A DNA stretch of 64,000 bases from Lineus longissimus (GCF_910592395.1 NC_088323.1:3968001-4032000), one strand, 5' to 3'; positions 41,694-55,969 are shown, numbered from the stretch's first letter. Program-made: numbers and translations. The notes: a model not told the origin generated them from the sequence alone.

Positions 41694-42180
41694 TGCTTGA
41701 CCAATATGGGTTTGTCCTTGATTTTATGGCCTAAACTAGCCACAAAATGTTTTAACACTTGACCAATTGGGTTGGTGCTTGATTTATGGCCTGAATTAGC
41801 CACAAAATGTTTTAACACTTGACCAATCGGGTTGGTGCTTGATTTATGGCCTAAACTAGCCACAAAATGTTTCAACACTTGACCTATATGGGTTTGTCCT
41901 TGATTTTATGGCCTAAACTAGCCACGAAATGTTTCGACACTTGACCTATATGGGTTTGTCCTTGATTTTATGGCCTAAACTAGCCACAAAATATTTCAAC
42001 ACTTGACCTATATAGGTTTGTCCTTGATTTTATGGCCAAAACTAGCCACAAAATGTTTCAACACTTGACCTATATGGGTTGTCCTTGATTTTATGGCCTA
42101 AGCTAGCCACGAAATGTTTCAACACTTGACCTATATAGGTTTATCCTTGCTTATGGCCTCAACACGCTACGTTAACACAT
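41694..42180. repeat. Minisatellite, eight units of 60-63 bp, at the 3' end of ZC3H10
   Basis: CTTGACC recurs at 41697, 41758, 41818, 41878, 41940, 42003, 42064 and 42125. The unit contains GGTTTGTCCTTGATTTTATGG, CCTAAACTAGCCAC and AAATGTTTCAACA in order. Units 2-3 are a shorter subtype (GGGTTGGTGCTTGATTTATGG). The last unit is degraded. It starts about 40 bases beyond the ZC3H10 stop and so probably lies in its 3' UTR. The 62-codon minus-strand ORF inside it is a repeat by-product. Confidence 0.85.
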
Positions 42181-42219
42181 CCAGAATAACACTAATTATA
42201 AATTTACACTCTTTCGAGT

Positions 42220-43545
42220 TCATTGTATACAAGTTGCAGAAACCGACCGGACCGCCGACATGGCTGATAATCCTTGCGATACAATTGGATACGACACCAT
42301 CGGTGTGTTTGGACCGCTAATATTAATCTGCGGCAGTGTTTGAGACATCGTTTGAGACATGGAGACTGCCGGCGCCATATTTTGTGTCACGGTGACCTGG
42401 GCGAGAGAAACATTAGGTAAATTTGACAACCCCTGCGTGATGGAGACAGGCGTTACTATGGCTGCATTGATGGTATCGGGGACGTTTGCTAGTGTTTGCG
42501 CCGTGGGAAGATTAGCCTGAGACGCCAACTCAGCAGCTTGTGCAATCTGCTCCATCTGTTGATGTAGCGCTTGTTGGTGTTGGGATGCTAATTCGCCGTT
42601 CAGGGCTATGGGTTGTGGCAGGCTAGTATTGATGCTTTGAGTGAGACTTGTGAGTGAGGCTAATGCCGGAGTAATGGACGTGGCGCTGATCGATGATGGT
42701 GTCACTACTGGCGTTGCTATTTGACTGACATTAACTATAGATGGCGTCGTGACAGACTGCAACGACACAGTGTTCGTTTTCGGCATCCGATATCTTGCAT
42801 TCTGTTCCAAAAGAACTTCATTCGTTGCCGCCAAATCGTTACATTGTTTCTTTAATTCCTCGACTTTTCGGCGTAAAATTGTATTTTCGTCCTCGATGAG
42901 TCTATAATCTGTGGCAACACTGATTGGCCGTGTCATCGTTGCAGTCGGTGTTGTCGCGTGAGTCCCGTATCGATCCAAAACATTGTTAAACTCATAGTCC
43001 TCCAGGCGACGTCTCTTTAATGGTGACTCAAGTTCGTACCTGTCAAGTATATCATCAAAAGTATCAAAACGCGACGTTATTAGACTGCGACTTTGGCGCT
43101 CTAACCTACGCAGTTCAATTTCGTAATCGCTCGCCGAAACGTGGCGATATTTACACTTCCCTGCGCGACGGCACTCGCCTTTTAAGTAGTCCTTACAGAT
43201 TGGGACTTCGCCCTTTAATACGGGTAACTCGCTTGGCTGCACGCCTAGTCCCAGCGCTGCCGCTTGTTGCAATCTAACTGGTAGCTGCCCTGTTTGTTTG
43301 TAATATTCCTCCTCCTCGCGGGTGCAGTGAATAAATTTACAATTTTGACGTCTGCAGCCAGTATTTTGAAAATCATGGCAGAACGTGTATTCCTGTTGCT
43401 TTCCAAGAACTCTTGCCTCAAAATTATCCGGGTGGCGATATTTGCATCTTTTACCGCGCTTGCACACGTTCCGCAGAAAATCACGACAAATGTCGTCACC
43501 AATTTTACCGTTCATTTTTTCATCGTCACTATTTTTGTCGGACAT
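42220..43545 (-). CDS. ZC3H10: Zinc finger CCCH domain-containing protein 10
   Basis: This RNA-binding protein has three CCCH zinc fingers; the human orthologue (434 aa) is also encoded without introns in the coding part. The single ORF gives 441 aa. Finger 1 is C20-x7-C28-x5-C34-x3-H38 in ICRDFLRNVCKRGKRCKYRH. Finger 2 is C56-x7-C64-x4-C69-x3-H73. Finger 3 is C117-x7-C125-x5-C131-x3-H135. A basic KRRR lies near 177-180. A coiled coil (about 216-252, DENTILRRKVEELKKQ then ATNEVLLEQNARYR) is strongly conserved. The C-terminal half is a long Ser/Thr/Gln/Ala-rich disordered tail containing NTPMVSYPI, which matches the human tail. Start at the first ATG; the finger follows at residue 19, as expected. 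No canonical polyadenylation signal is obvious before the minisatellite. Confidence 0.96.
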   Translation of the reverse strand: MSDKNSDDEKMNGKIGDDICRDFLRNVCKRGKRCKYRHPDNFEARVLGKQQEYTFCHDFQNTGCRRQNCKFIHCTREEEEYYKQTGQLPVRLQQAAALGLGVQPSELPVLKGEVPICKDYLKGECRRAGKCKYRHVSASDYEIELRRLERQSRSLITSRFDTFDDILDRYELESPLKRRRLEDYEFNNVLDRYGTHATTPTATMTRPISVATDYRLIEDENTILRRKVEELKKQCNDLAATNEVLLEQNARYRMPKTNTVSLQSVTTPSIVNVSQIATPVVTPSSISATSITPALASLTSLTQSINTSLPQPIALNGELASQHQQALHQQMEQIAQAAELASQANLPTAQTLANVPDTINAAIVTPVSITQGLSNLPNVSLAQVTVTQNMAPAVSMSQTMSQTLPQINISGPNTPMVSYPIVSQGLSAMSAVRSVSATCIQ

Positions 43546-46500
43546 GTTTGCAATGATCAGCTGGACCGTTGATCCTGGCCTAAACGAGTTTGAAATCGCA
43601 CTGTCTTTTCGGCAGGCTGCAGGACGTTATTCAATGCAGCTCGGAGGGATCAGAACCGCTCAGCGTACAGCAGAAAAGATTTCGAAGAAGTTGAGTGTAC
43701 CCGCCGCAGCACTTTTCAAGCATTTACAGCGCACTTTGCATCAATCTGAAAGAAAAAACAAATGGTATAAATATATATTTTTTGACAAGTTTTCAATTGA
43801 TAGGAAAATACCTCAGCAGACCCAACCTGTAACTAACAAAAAAATACAGATATTTTATTCTTTTGCTGAAAATGATTTTAATTCATCCAATTTTATATGC
43901 CATGTATTATATTTAAATGTTTTGATGCTTGAATAACACACCCTTGCCAGTTGTTTCTGTTAAGTCCCATCATATAAGTGACCCAGGTGCATGAGAGCTT
44001 TTTGGAATAGGATTCTACTGCAAGTAGCATACATAACGGACAATATGAATTAAATTAGACATATTTGCACTGTTTCCATTTGCATTTGACAGTGCATTTG
44101 GAAAAAATTGCATAAATGTGCGTACCATACTTTTTAATCAGGTTATTGGAAAACCTATGGCAATCTGCAACTGGAAAATCTTGCCCGTCAAGAATTGAAC
44201 ATTCCACCTCGTATACTAGCCCCTTGAAAATCACAAATGTGATGCATGTATCAAAGAAAAAGTATTTTACAACTGGCATACAATGGATTCCTGAAAGTTT
44301 TCAATTGAATGTTTTCGGATCGATATTTAAGTGTGTAAAATCATACCAGTCGAGTGTTCGAAGTGGAAGTACACAAATGCTGTCAACATTTTGCTTTAGC
44401 ACTTAAGTGTATATAACAGGTGTAGATCGATACTACTTGGCATGTCGGTGAGGTAGAATCAGGTGGAGCCCACCCCATTTGGGGAAACGAGACTGAAAAT
44501 TGCAGCTGATGGCAACAAAGTTAAAAACCTGTCAAATGATGGCAGCCTAAATAGGCAGCTTTCTGTGAAATGTTATTTTAAGAAGGTGATTCACAACTTC
44601 AAACAAGGTATGAAAGAGACCCCTGATAGTATAGCGATCACCATAAAACATCACGTACTAACAAATGCTTTTTAAATAGTCAAATGGATCAATAATGGAC
44701 ACATCTGTGTTCATATCAAACTCTCCTCGAAACTGACATATTGCATCCGGAATGACAGCCTCTTAAATTCTGTATGACTGCATGGCAGCTTAGCCTCTTA
44801 GAAGTCTCCTAAATAACATTTAATTCTCGAGAAAGTGACACTGACAGATGAGTACTGAAGACTGGCACAGACATCCAATAAACAACAATGTCAAGGAGTC
44901 ATCCCATGATTGAGAAGAGCCGGATTTAAACTTTGAGTAGAGAGGACCAACTAAGACATAACATGATATGTTTACATTACCGTCTCTAAGAAACAGTATG
45001 ATGATCTTGTGTTTGACAGAAAAGCTTTTTTATCGAAAAAGCTACAAGCGATCAGACGTTACTAACTCTCACTTCCAACCACACTAGCATCAAAGACCGC
45101 AACCGATATACCTCAAGTATCCAAGACACAAAACGAATTCTTGATGTCATAATCGACAGAAAGAATTATCCAAGAGCTACATGCTACAGGAGGTTGCTTC
45201 ACCTAGACTCCATCCATGTGAGAACTTATGATCAGGATTAGAATATTGCGTGGAGAAGCGAGTGGGATTTTTGATTGCTTTACCTCAGAATGAGTTTCAT
45301 TGAAAGGTGACATGCGATCACTGTTACAAAGAATTCCATGACAATGCTGTGAACTGCAAAATGCTTTAGGAGTTTTATGTTTGCGATCTGGTCAACGACC
45401 TACCTTGAAGACAAAAAGTGCTGCAACTGACCTATTTCTATTCACCAGCAACATGCAAAGAGACGTTACTAACCCTGCCTCCATCCCTACGAGAACCACA
45501 GAATGCAACCCGTCTCCATTCATGCGAAAACCAAAGAATGCAACTGATATCTCTCCAACCTCGAAAAAAGTTAACAAAACTAACTCACATTGTCTGACAG
45601 AATAACGTTTTTCATCCAAAACCATGCTATTTCACCCTTCCTACTGTCATTCAAGACAAAGAAATCAGCTGTGAACGTGTCTGCTACACCAAGCAACAAA
45701 TAATGCAACCAATATCCCCAAGAGCAACGTGTTGTTTTTGTGAATGAAAGTTTGTGCCGTGATTCTTTAGTTCAGGCAAGTACCACAACGTGACTCTCAT
45801 AGCAAAAGGGTAACAGATAGCCTTAGTGGTGCTCCTGAGTTGAAGCTGAGAGAGCCAGGATAAGTAACTTGAAAAGGGAGTTTGGGACATGTACATCTAC
45901 AATATCAGGCTGTGAAAGTGAATGCACTGAATGCACCATATTCCTTAACTTTCTAGAAGGCCTGTGTGTTGGCTCGAAGAACATGCTACCATACTTTGAC
46001 TTGGTAAGCACGAAAACATGCATCTTGGTATAAAAAGTTCTTTAAGAAACACAGTCACAAAACCAATGAAAAACCACAAGGGTTTTTCTCATCACAGTCA
46101 TCACTAAAGAAAAATATTACTAGCAAACCAAGAGATGTATTCTGGTCTGATTACTACAAGCTTAGAAAGCATTCCCACCTGCTCCCCCAAAAAACACATA
46201 CCATTGCACTCCCCTCCAATAAAATGTTTTGTCAGCAAAAACATGACATGCTGTTTTCCCCATTTCAACGAAACGCTAATGATACCCTTGGGCATCGAAA
46301 ATGACCATCAGCATTGAATAAATTATCCACTGGAGCCCACAGATGTACGTATCAGCCTCGTTGTGCCAGCGCCCAAATTAGCCAAATTGTTATTCCTCCT
46401 GGACACGCTACGCTAGTGCCCATACTCGCTAAATGGGTAAAATCCCCAAGGCGTTAATTTCAGGACCAATGCAGTGGACATGGCATCTCCAATCCCACCA

Positions 46501-49500
46501 ACCCATTGCTTGCTCTACACGTATGATGAGGGCTAGCACGTCGCACTGCATCATACCTTACTTAATAGCGAATTTGTCGGCAAAATGCAATATATTTTAA
46601 TACATAATGTGTATTTCTAGGATTGAAAGACTTTTAGACTCAGCAGACTGAGCTGATGCACAGATTCAGGGGAAGCCTCTTCAAGTCTGAAACTCTCCTT
46701 ATTTCAGAAAGAATTCTTTGGAATTGCACACAAAATTTCTAATCTTCTAAATTTCTTGCTTTTTTGCAACTGATTGATAAATATCTTTAGATAGAAAGAT
46801 ACTTCACCCGAACCGCTCCCAAACCAGCACTAGGTCGACCCTTTAAAGAGGAAGCATTTTGAATTCAACATCAGTTGTCAATTTAGTCCAAAAAATCCTA
46901 GCATGAAATGTGCTGTCAGCTCTGTGTCAATTTCTTAAGATTGCCAATTCATGCTAATATCGTTGGGTGGCAAAGAAGATGTTGCAGAGGGACGTGTTTT
47001 AATTGGTGTAGCATGATGTTGGCTTACAGGGGATAAGGCAACAGTTGTCAATTTCGTCAAATAACTGTCTCCTTGCATCAGTGTGCTGTTAGCTGTGTCA
47101 ATTTCTTCAGATTTCCAATTCATGCTACATGTACTATCGTTGAGTCACAGGCAAAGATGAGGCTGCTAGCAATCTCCATAAATAAGGCCACAATCGCCAA
47201 CACATGCGATCTATTATCACGATCTCACCTTGTACCCAGGACACCGTCTTTAAAGACATCGATTTTGGTTCTGAATTGGTTGTTCCATTCGTATTGACCT
47301 CTGTAATCAGGATAGCCTTTGAACTCGCACGTTTTAACACTGGCAAACCTGACCATTACAAATTCTGCCACCGATGCAGCACAAGACTCTTCAACTAAAT
47401 CTCAACATTGTCTTGACCCGAATCTTGTAAATTCATAACCGGCGGTTCCGCATCACACTCGAACCCTTCACCGCAATAATCTAGTTTTTTCCCCCATAAT
47501 TCCTTATTCTGTGAAGTGCATTACGCCGTAATGACTCTTCTATCAATATGAATAAAGTTCGTTACTTATTTACGGAAACAGTGCCGTTGCCCTGGTAACG
47601 TAATTTTGCAGTTGATGACCCATGTCCTTAGATTCTAAGATGTAAGTGGAAGATAATGAAATCGACTCATTGTATCCGACATATTTTACTCGATTGGCCC
47701 CATCGTTACCTACATAAAGTAACCAACTTATCTCATCTGTGACTTTGGCAAAATATCATTGATTGAATGTTGTCACGGAGGGTCCTTGTCACGGAGTTAT
47801 GATAGTCTGTATTTTTCATAAATCAAACATCTAAATAAAAAGGGTTAATCTCACCTTGTTGATTTTGCCTAGCAACATGACACAGACCGCTGCCAATAGC
47901 AATTTCAAACATCAAAGTTCACACAATTACAATAATTATCAGGTATACACATTCAATCTTACACTCGAGTCATACATTTATAACTATCGGTTGGCGGATG
48001 AAATTCTCTGAAGTGGATCAACCTAGAACTAATAATTCCAATTGGAACATTCTCCAGCAGTGCCCGAGGGCAAATTTTTAACCGCAGAGAAATGAAAGTG
48101 TGTTTAGCGTATGGATTTTTCTCTTCACGCAACAGCAGACATCAATACCACGCGACTCTAATGATACTTGTTACCTTGCATGGATGGATTGACTATTTTA
48201 ATTGCGACAGTCATGATATTTTTCATAATAAATTTTTTCATAATAATTTTTTCTTGTAGGGTGTGGCAAGAGGATAAATAAGTCAAGAGTGTGTGGGATT
48301 CAGCGCTATAGTATTCCTACTCCAATATTATATTTACATCATTTTTATAAATCATTAAACGGATTCAATTTTTTATCAATTTTGGCGGAAAAACCTAATT
48401 ATGCATTTTGTCCCCGGATTTTCAACTTCACTAACGGGACCACCCTGGTATAAACGCGACCATTCAACCTCGGTCCCATGAGTGGTCGTGTTATCGGGGT
48501 TCCACTGTATTACTACTAGAGTACATAAACTCCCCAAACTGGCCTAATGAGCCTCACTACAGTAGCTCATGATGTTGACATGGCAGAAAACAGATAAATA
48601 ACCAACTGAGAACTGGCAAAGGAAAAGTAAGAAGAAGAGATAATGTTACAAAAAAGATACAAAAACATGATTACCGTACCTAGCTAATGATAATCTCAAA
48701 CTATCAATAGCCTCACGAGGATATAATCCGCAATTGACACAAGATACCCACTACAGATGCGAGCCAATAACCCATCATGCGACGTGTGTTGTCCAGTCCC
48801 GTACAGCCAACTGTTGCACGTATCGTTGCACCGATGATGAAATTAAAATTACTCCTTATTGATCCCTTGATGCAGGCCGTTAATTCAGCAGCTGACCATG
48901 TTTATCAAATTGATTCAAATTAATCGTTGTTAGCGATAGAATGGCATGGCAGAATTTTTTCTCATCAAGAATTTGTAGCCATATGCGCAATAACTGCTCA
49001 GTTCAAAATTTTACAAATTCCTTAACTGCTTGATAGCAGTCTAATGCATGGTACTCTGATATAACGATTACATGTACATCATCTAATTTCCCTCAATCCG
49101 TGAATTTTCTATCAAACATTGTCCAATGCTAGTCCCTCACCTCGATGATTTTTTCGCATGATGCATTAGATTCAAACTTGGCCATCTGACCTCATAAATC
49201 GCCAACTCTAAACCCTCACAAACGAATATATATTTTAGGATGGCTCCCATAATGAAATTGACATTCTTTGTCAAGTAACCCATCAATCAGTCTGAGGAAA
49301 ATTACTCTCATTACTTACAAAAGCAACAGGTCTCATCAATGCTTTTCAATCTCATGGCATTTTCTAGCACTTCCTGGCTTCGATTGTTACGGAACAATGG
49401 TGTGCGACTGGTTCATTATCCACGCAAACAGTATATTACAGTAGCGTCGATATCTAATTAGCGTCATAATTTATCACTATCACGCAGGATGCCTCCCCGT

Positions 49501-52500
49501 GGAGTACTCTCCAGTGGTTGTGTGGTGTTTTTTAAACAATAAGAGCAGTATTACGACTTGCGGGAATACGACTGTGCGGTATATTTATTACCAAAGTTAG
49601 TCTGAGATATTCATAACAAAAACAAAGCGGTATTGTGCACTGTTGTTAGGTCCAAAAGGGCAATGTCATAATATGTGACCGAGAACATCACCCAGGTTTC
49701 ACCAGGGTGATGCAGAAAGCCATTCTTTGTGATATGTATACAGTGTGGTGATGTTCTGCATCTGTGAAGATCTGCAACCACCTTAGACCAGCCAAAACCC
49801 CCGGGGGGGGGGGGCCTACAATCCCAATCACAATTAACAAGCCCTCTGCTTTGCATATTAGCTGCGCACAACCTACACTCTGGCTCTATGTAAGCTGCAT
49901 GCAGCTTGCACTCTGGTTAGGTGCACATTGCCAAACAAGGTTTTGCACAAATCTCAAGTCTCGGGAAACACACTGTGATCCTACTGTGCGAAAGGTGCCC
50001 GTAAGCCATGCAAAGGTTACATCGAGGTTTGGAGGTTGCCCAACCCGTGCATTGGATGCGTGTACATTGCGCTTAACATACACACATTTATGGATGTCAA
50101 TTGTGATTGGGACTGTATGCTAGGAAAACAAAACACACTGTCCAAGTAACTCCAGACAGACCCTCTCCCATAGCCCTCTCTTATTTTCCAAAGTTCACAG
50201 CTCAATTAATCCTGGAGACCTGAATCAACAAACCACTTCTTTGTGATGAAGATCAACTTTGTCAATAAACCTGGCGATAAAAAAAACAGAGTTTAATTTC
50301 CGTCGCTGTGGAAACGGACGATGAAATAACCAAGGCGGTAATCACCAAGACAAATCTGGTTGTTCAGCTGAGAAAAATTTTAATGCGGCTTTCGAATAAG
50401 CTGTAGATGTCTGTCCTTTAGCATGGATTTGCTTGTCGCTGATTTATACAGCAAAGTGAGCAGATGAGATCGCTGAACGCAAGAGGTTGGTCATAGTTTC
50501 TGAGACATTTCACTCTCAATGTGCAAATGACGTCATCACTGCCGACAAATACAGATTAATCTTCTGTAGAAATTGCAAGTGGCCACCGCGCACAATGAGA
50601 AAAGGTCGAGACTTTTACTTATCTGGGATTGGGTAGAAATGCATTCAAGCTATTGGGTTGATAGGTCACGTCATCAATTTCATTCATGGGGTGTCGAGAA
50701 GGAACTGTGGGGAACGAAGGAAGACTTAAAACAGCGGGGCCCTGCTGAATATCAGCCCTAGTATTTTATAGAACGTGACAACTTACAGCGCAGTTAATTT
50801 GGGTACTTTTGCTGTAAATATAAGATATGAGCAAATGCTGGGTGTCTAAAGACCTAAGACCTAAGACTCTATAAAACTAAGACCCATAGGACTATAAAAC
50901 TAAGACCCATCGGACTTGAGTCCATGTTTTGCCTCACAGTCCTTGAGCAAGATACTTAACCCTTTTGGTAGCGCTAGAAATGACCCTAAGGCCTGCTACT
51001 GGAGGATGGTAATCCTGGATTCTCACACAGACATTCTGTGCGGTGGACACAGAGGGCACCTAGACCATGGGTAATTTCATTTGGCCCGAGTTTTCTCCCG
51101 AGCACTCTAACTTTATTGAACAACCGGCGTCAGAAGTCAAATTGGCAAGTTGACGACCACCTGTGTACTTCCCTTGGGCCTTGTATCTAGCCATAGATCA
51201 GATTATCAGTAATCCTAATCTAGTCAAATCATCATATATTGAGTTTATGAGGGAGTGAAGTCTAACCTTTGGACACAGTTTGTGTTGGAAATCATGTGGT
51301 GGTGAAATGGAGCCTGGAGAAGCTTTGGTGTTCGGACTGCAGATGATCTTGAAGCCATCATTGAGCGTCAATGGCACATTTAGAGTTTTCAATTTCAGGT
51401 TACAAATCATCACGGCAAAACCTTATCGACAAACTGCTTGACCCACATGTTATTTACGTCCACATGCAAGGATCACAAGCAAAATAAAATAATGTTGACA
51501 TATCTACACCAATCACATATTGAACAAATATGCACAATCGATCCGCTAGTTAGCTCGGTCTGATAGGTGAAGGATAATCAATTTTTGCCTCGATCGGTTT
51601 GATAGATCACCAACAGGTGGTGGAAGTGATCTACATTTTATAAAGGCTTCTGTCCAATTATCAAAATGTCTGAACGACACTTACCTTGAATATCTGAAGG
51701 TTGGTACTTATATAAGAGCTTTTTATTCGTCATTATTTTTAAGTTCAGACACATTTGGCATGGTAGACCATTGCAAGCTGAGAGAAGACAGGCTACCAAC
51801 ACTTCTGCTAACATTTATCATTCTAATACAATTCTCACGGCCAAGTATGGCAATGCTGTCATAGCAAAATCAATTTAGGACTCATACGCTCGAAATAACT
51901 ACGACACGCGGCAACCAACATGTTTATTCGCACCACGTATCTAATAACCATGTGGTTATCATCGTATGTTATCGAAATAAATATGTATCCAGTTCTCGAA
52001 GCTGTTTTATCGCCCATTGATTAGTTCAATTTTCAGGTATCACATGGCTGAAGCTGAGAAAATTGCCACAATTATGGTTGGAAAGTTTGTAAAGAAGTTT
52101 CAAGGTCATGTCGAATCATTTTACATTAGCATCTTTAGTTTTGAAGAGAAAGGATATAATTCTATTGAAATTAAATTTGATATATGACTACTGTTATCAT
52201 AAGTATGACTATGTTTACATAGCCGAAAGATTGTCCTTGAAAACTGAGTAGCATTCAAAACAACATGGCAAGTCGCTAACGGCAAACCAGCCATTTTCCT
52301 CAAATCTCTTCATAATCACCACTGATTCAGTCAATGTTATGCAGCTGCGATTATTCTCGGACCATAAGGCAACTCTTTACGAGCGCACTAATCCCCACGT
52401 TCAAGTTGGCCGATGCCCTCGCAGCAGTGTGACAATACATTAAGGTTCCTAACTCCCTAATCACTACAACATAAGTCACTAATACTCACTAATACCACAA

Positions 52501-55500
52501 GTTATTAATTGCAGTACATGCTCCAGGAGCAAAAAGTTGTGCGTTGGCATGCTCGATAGCTCTAGTCTGTTTCATTCACATGATTATCGCGTTCAACACA
52601 AGTTTCCTACATGTATTATGCAAGATGTTTTTGAACTCACCTAATTAGATTTCAAAAAGCATAAAGAGATTCAGAGTAGAACATATATGAATGGAATGAA
52701 ACTCTGGCAAAACAAACCACACAGCCAAGAGCCTGAACTACATACCATCAGGTGCAAAGTTATGAGGAGTGCAACCCACAAATAGAATCTGCATTCTTCA
52801 AAGGCCATTTTAACAAACCTTTTCATAAATAATTTCTCTCTTTACCACCCTTCATCAAATGTAACCCACCCCCGCATCAGGAATAAACTCAAGTTTTAAC
52901 CAACCCGCAACCAGGTCCATATCAATAAAGCTGACTCAATATTTCATACATTACAGCGTACATAACTGTACAATCTTCTACAAAAGCTAATCTAACCATC
53001 ATTACCAGTACTGTTGCAACTTGCGGAATTCAGTCATATTTTCACTACAATACAACGTTTACAAAGATAACACAATTGTGGTTTTAAAGTCTGTATTTCA
53101 CCGAAGTGCGGTATCCCAGGTTTTTCGAGGAAGGAATGGGTGAAATTTTATCCTTGAGCAATGGGTATTTACTGGTAATATCATAACTAGTGCAATCTGT
53201 TATTTATCATTCTTCTTCTTCTTCTCTGTTTAGACTCTGATGTATGTTCATTGCCACAGAGGGATTGGGTCAATAGGGGTGTTTATTTCTGTCTCATGAT
53301 AATCTTGTATCTGGTGCCTATGCCATAATCGTCAGTATGATGACTGCGTCCCATTAAAAAGGGAGGGGGAATCTGCCTCTTTTGGCTCTGGCAGTCAGCG
53401 TTACATATAGTAACAATTTGTCAAGAGTTCTACAACACTTCTGCAAGATGTTGCCGAGATGACAGGAAAGTCATGATCAGCATATAAGTCCGATAGACAT
53501 TACTTTCACTCACATGTCCCTAACATGCATCTCATTCAGAAGGTCCATAATTACCATCGTTTGGTAGAAGACGTGCTGCTTTCGAGATCTACTTTCACAC
53601 GATCATGAAAGTCTCGTCTGATCATTATTGCAAAGAAATGGAAACTTTATGATGATGACGTGCCTTAATCGATTGTTAGGAGAGTGACATTAACTGTATA
53701 CTGCTTTCATTCTTACTGTAACAGGCTGTGGCATTGCATAAAGTAGAATTGGACAATTTTTTTTTTGTATTAAAAAACGATTCATGAATCCATCTCAATA
53801 ACACTATTTACACACAATATTGACAATATGCCATTATACTAATTTTATTATTGAGTGGAACATTGATGATCAAACTGCACCGTGGCAATTATCAATTCGA
53901 TATACACTCAAACGTCCATCAATAGCATAAATATTTGATAACTGTTCGTGATAGCATTCGGTAAACGCTGCAATTTAATACTGTTTACATTTCAATTTGT
54001 TACTATGAGATGACATGTCCATTATTTGGATAACAATGTGACAACAATTCGAGGAGACAGATTGATTTACATAAACTTAAACTTGAATGTGTAACGGCAA
54101 AATCAATATTCTAACTGTGTAGTTGACAAAATAAACACATTTTAGGGCTTGAAAGGCTTGTAAAAAGATGAGCCAAACAATGCCAACAGTTAGGTATCAA
54201 TTTCTATTCTTAAACACCTCAAATTAAACAATGAAATGCGTGCGATTTAGAAAGCTTTTTCACTGCTTCCTTATTTCGCACCAACCAAACAGTTGTGATT
54301 GCACAGTGGGCGCATAGCGCATTTAATACTGTAACTCTATAAAAAAGGTAACGAAGGAATGCAATAGTAATGTCAACAGCTAGTCGCCCGCAAGCTATTA
54401 GCTTTAGCGCTCTCTACACCCAGAAGAAGTGTCAGGAAAACTGAAGAGGGATGTGGCAATAAAGCTTAGGAACCATGGAAACTACAACTTCAAATCAACA
54501 ATGGAAAATGTTATCCTTTTTTGTCGTGTGTTTCTTGTATACTGCCTGATTCCCTACAGGCACAGCTTGACGATGGGAAACTGTTTAAGATACTGCCAAC
54601 CGAAAGAACTTTGGTAAAAAGGTCACTGTCCCATATTGAGAGGTAAGATTTTAATCAGAGATCCCGATTTTGACAAATGAGACCATTTGGCAACAAATTT
54701 CTACTACACTGATAGCCAAATGAATATCTGAATGTCTTAATGACTCTCATTACCAAACTCTTAGCTTTCTATTTGATTAAGACCATCAATGCTTTCGGAG
54801 AAATTTTGAAACTTTCATCGCAAGTGATTGATCACCTAATAGAAAATGCAAGAGATATTCATCACACTGGCATAAAACAACGCTACAAGCCCCCGGGAGT
54901 AATCATTGTTGCACCCTTTGATGAAATATTAAAAAGAGTCGTTAATTAAGTTCTTAATGAGAGCTGACTGGGGAGAAATGATGGATATGAAGGTGAAGCA
55001 TAAATTTGCAAAAACCCAAGATGACACGAAGTGAGATTTACGGCTACTTTACATGTTTTGCTTGTAGAATTGCATCATTTATTTAAGATTGGAGTTGTTG
55101 CTGCAGCATAATGATGATTGTAATGGAATCATCAACCCTCGAAACTGGTGACATGACCGAATGATGTATCAATGGAGAGAATGCTCTGGGGATCAAGAGA
55201 GGAACAAGAAATGTCAGTCAAAAGAGACCTCTTGAACTCAAAGGCTGGTTTAAAAGGTATAAAAGAGTCTTAAGCTAGGTTCTGTGGTGTAGCCACGAAA
55301 GAGTAAATAGAATGCTAAGAAGAAGAAGAAGAAGATGGAAGGTAATAACTTCATCAACTCCTCAAGACAAAACCGCAATATGCCACATATTGTCTAAAGT
55401 ATGGTACAGATGTGCCAAATTCTTCCATCCGAATAATTACCTGAGGCAAAAAACCAGACTTAACTATCAAACTGAATTGTCATCCACTCGAATTATCTGC

Positions 55501-55969
55501 CTCAGATAATCAGATATTTCCATCATAGATATCACAACAAACTCTTTGCCAGATTGATGAAGTGCTTTTTCATTAGTCTAAATTGCTGAACAAACATAAA
55601 AGACACATTTCATATCTGCGATAATGAAGTATCACACGGAATCCATCTACGACAATGTTATTGGTCCTATTATCATCACCTGGCGATGAATTCATCTGTA
55701 AATAACCATAAATATATATATTGGCGGAGCTCTCGAAGGAATTGTTGAAAAGTTCTGATTACCCATCGAATCCCAAGGATATATTGGTGAGGAATAATAT
55801 CAGATGCATCTGATATGGGTTGTATTTTCTGCTCATCAATCATTGCTATGGACGTAGAGCACCACTTCCCCGGTTGGATTGATGGTCAACTTACCAGTTA
55901 AGACTGATACTGCTGTACATTTTCCGGGATCAAATGCAAGGTAACAAACAAAGAAACAAACACATGACC
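43546..55969. other. Region upstream of ZC3H10; no coding gene supported
   Basis: About 12.4 kb. The first few hundred bases are likely ZC3H10 leader and promoter. Overlapping ORFs on both strands at 44055-44406 lack recognisable family features. A ~175-bp duplication lies at 46868-47145. A short tandem of ACTATAAAACTAAGACCCATMGG is at 50865-50920. CTT/TTC and AAG runs are at 53210-53226 and 55318-55335. The rest is AT-rich single-copy-looking DNA in which I see nothing further. Confidence 0.35.
46868..47145 (-). repeat. ~175-bp imperfect tandem duplication, possible decayed coding sequence
   Basis: The order GTTGTCAATTT, CTGTGTCAATTTCTT and CCAATTCATGCTA, then ATCGTTG, occurs at about 46876-46967 and again at 47044-47143. 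Read on the minus strand, the right copy is open (MNWKSEEIDTANSTLMQGD) and the left copy has a stop codon at the equivalent of a Glu codon. It could be an exon with an internal repeat or a pseudogene; I recognise no family. Confidence 0.4.

Noticed and set aside
41690-41878. 62-codon minus-strand ORF with a 20-residue repeat
   Set aside because: It is the translation of 60-bp minisatellite units, open only where the unit length is a multiple of three.
43385-43936. 183-codon plus-strand ORF
   Set aside because: Its first third is antisense to ZC3H10 and the remainder shows no family features; more likely ZC3H10 leader on the other strand.
44055-44406. Overlapping ORFs on both strands upstream of ZC3H10
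   Set aside because: No recognisable domain, no splice partners in frame, and no second copy; insufficient support for a gene or transposon fragment.
50925-51080. Possible dispersed repeat around GAGCAAGATACTTAACCC
   Set aside because: The motif recalls common animal repeats, but no second copy or boundary is visible in the window, so it was not annotated.
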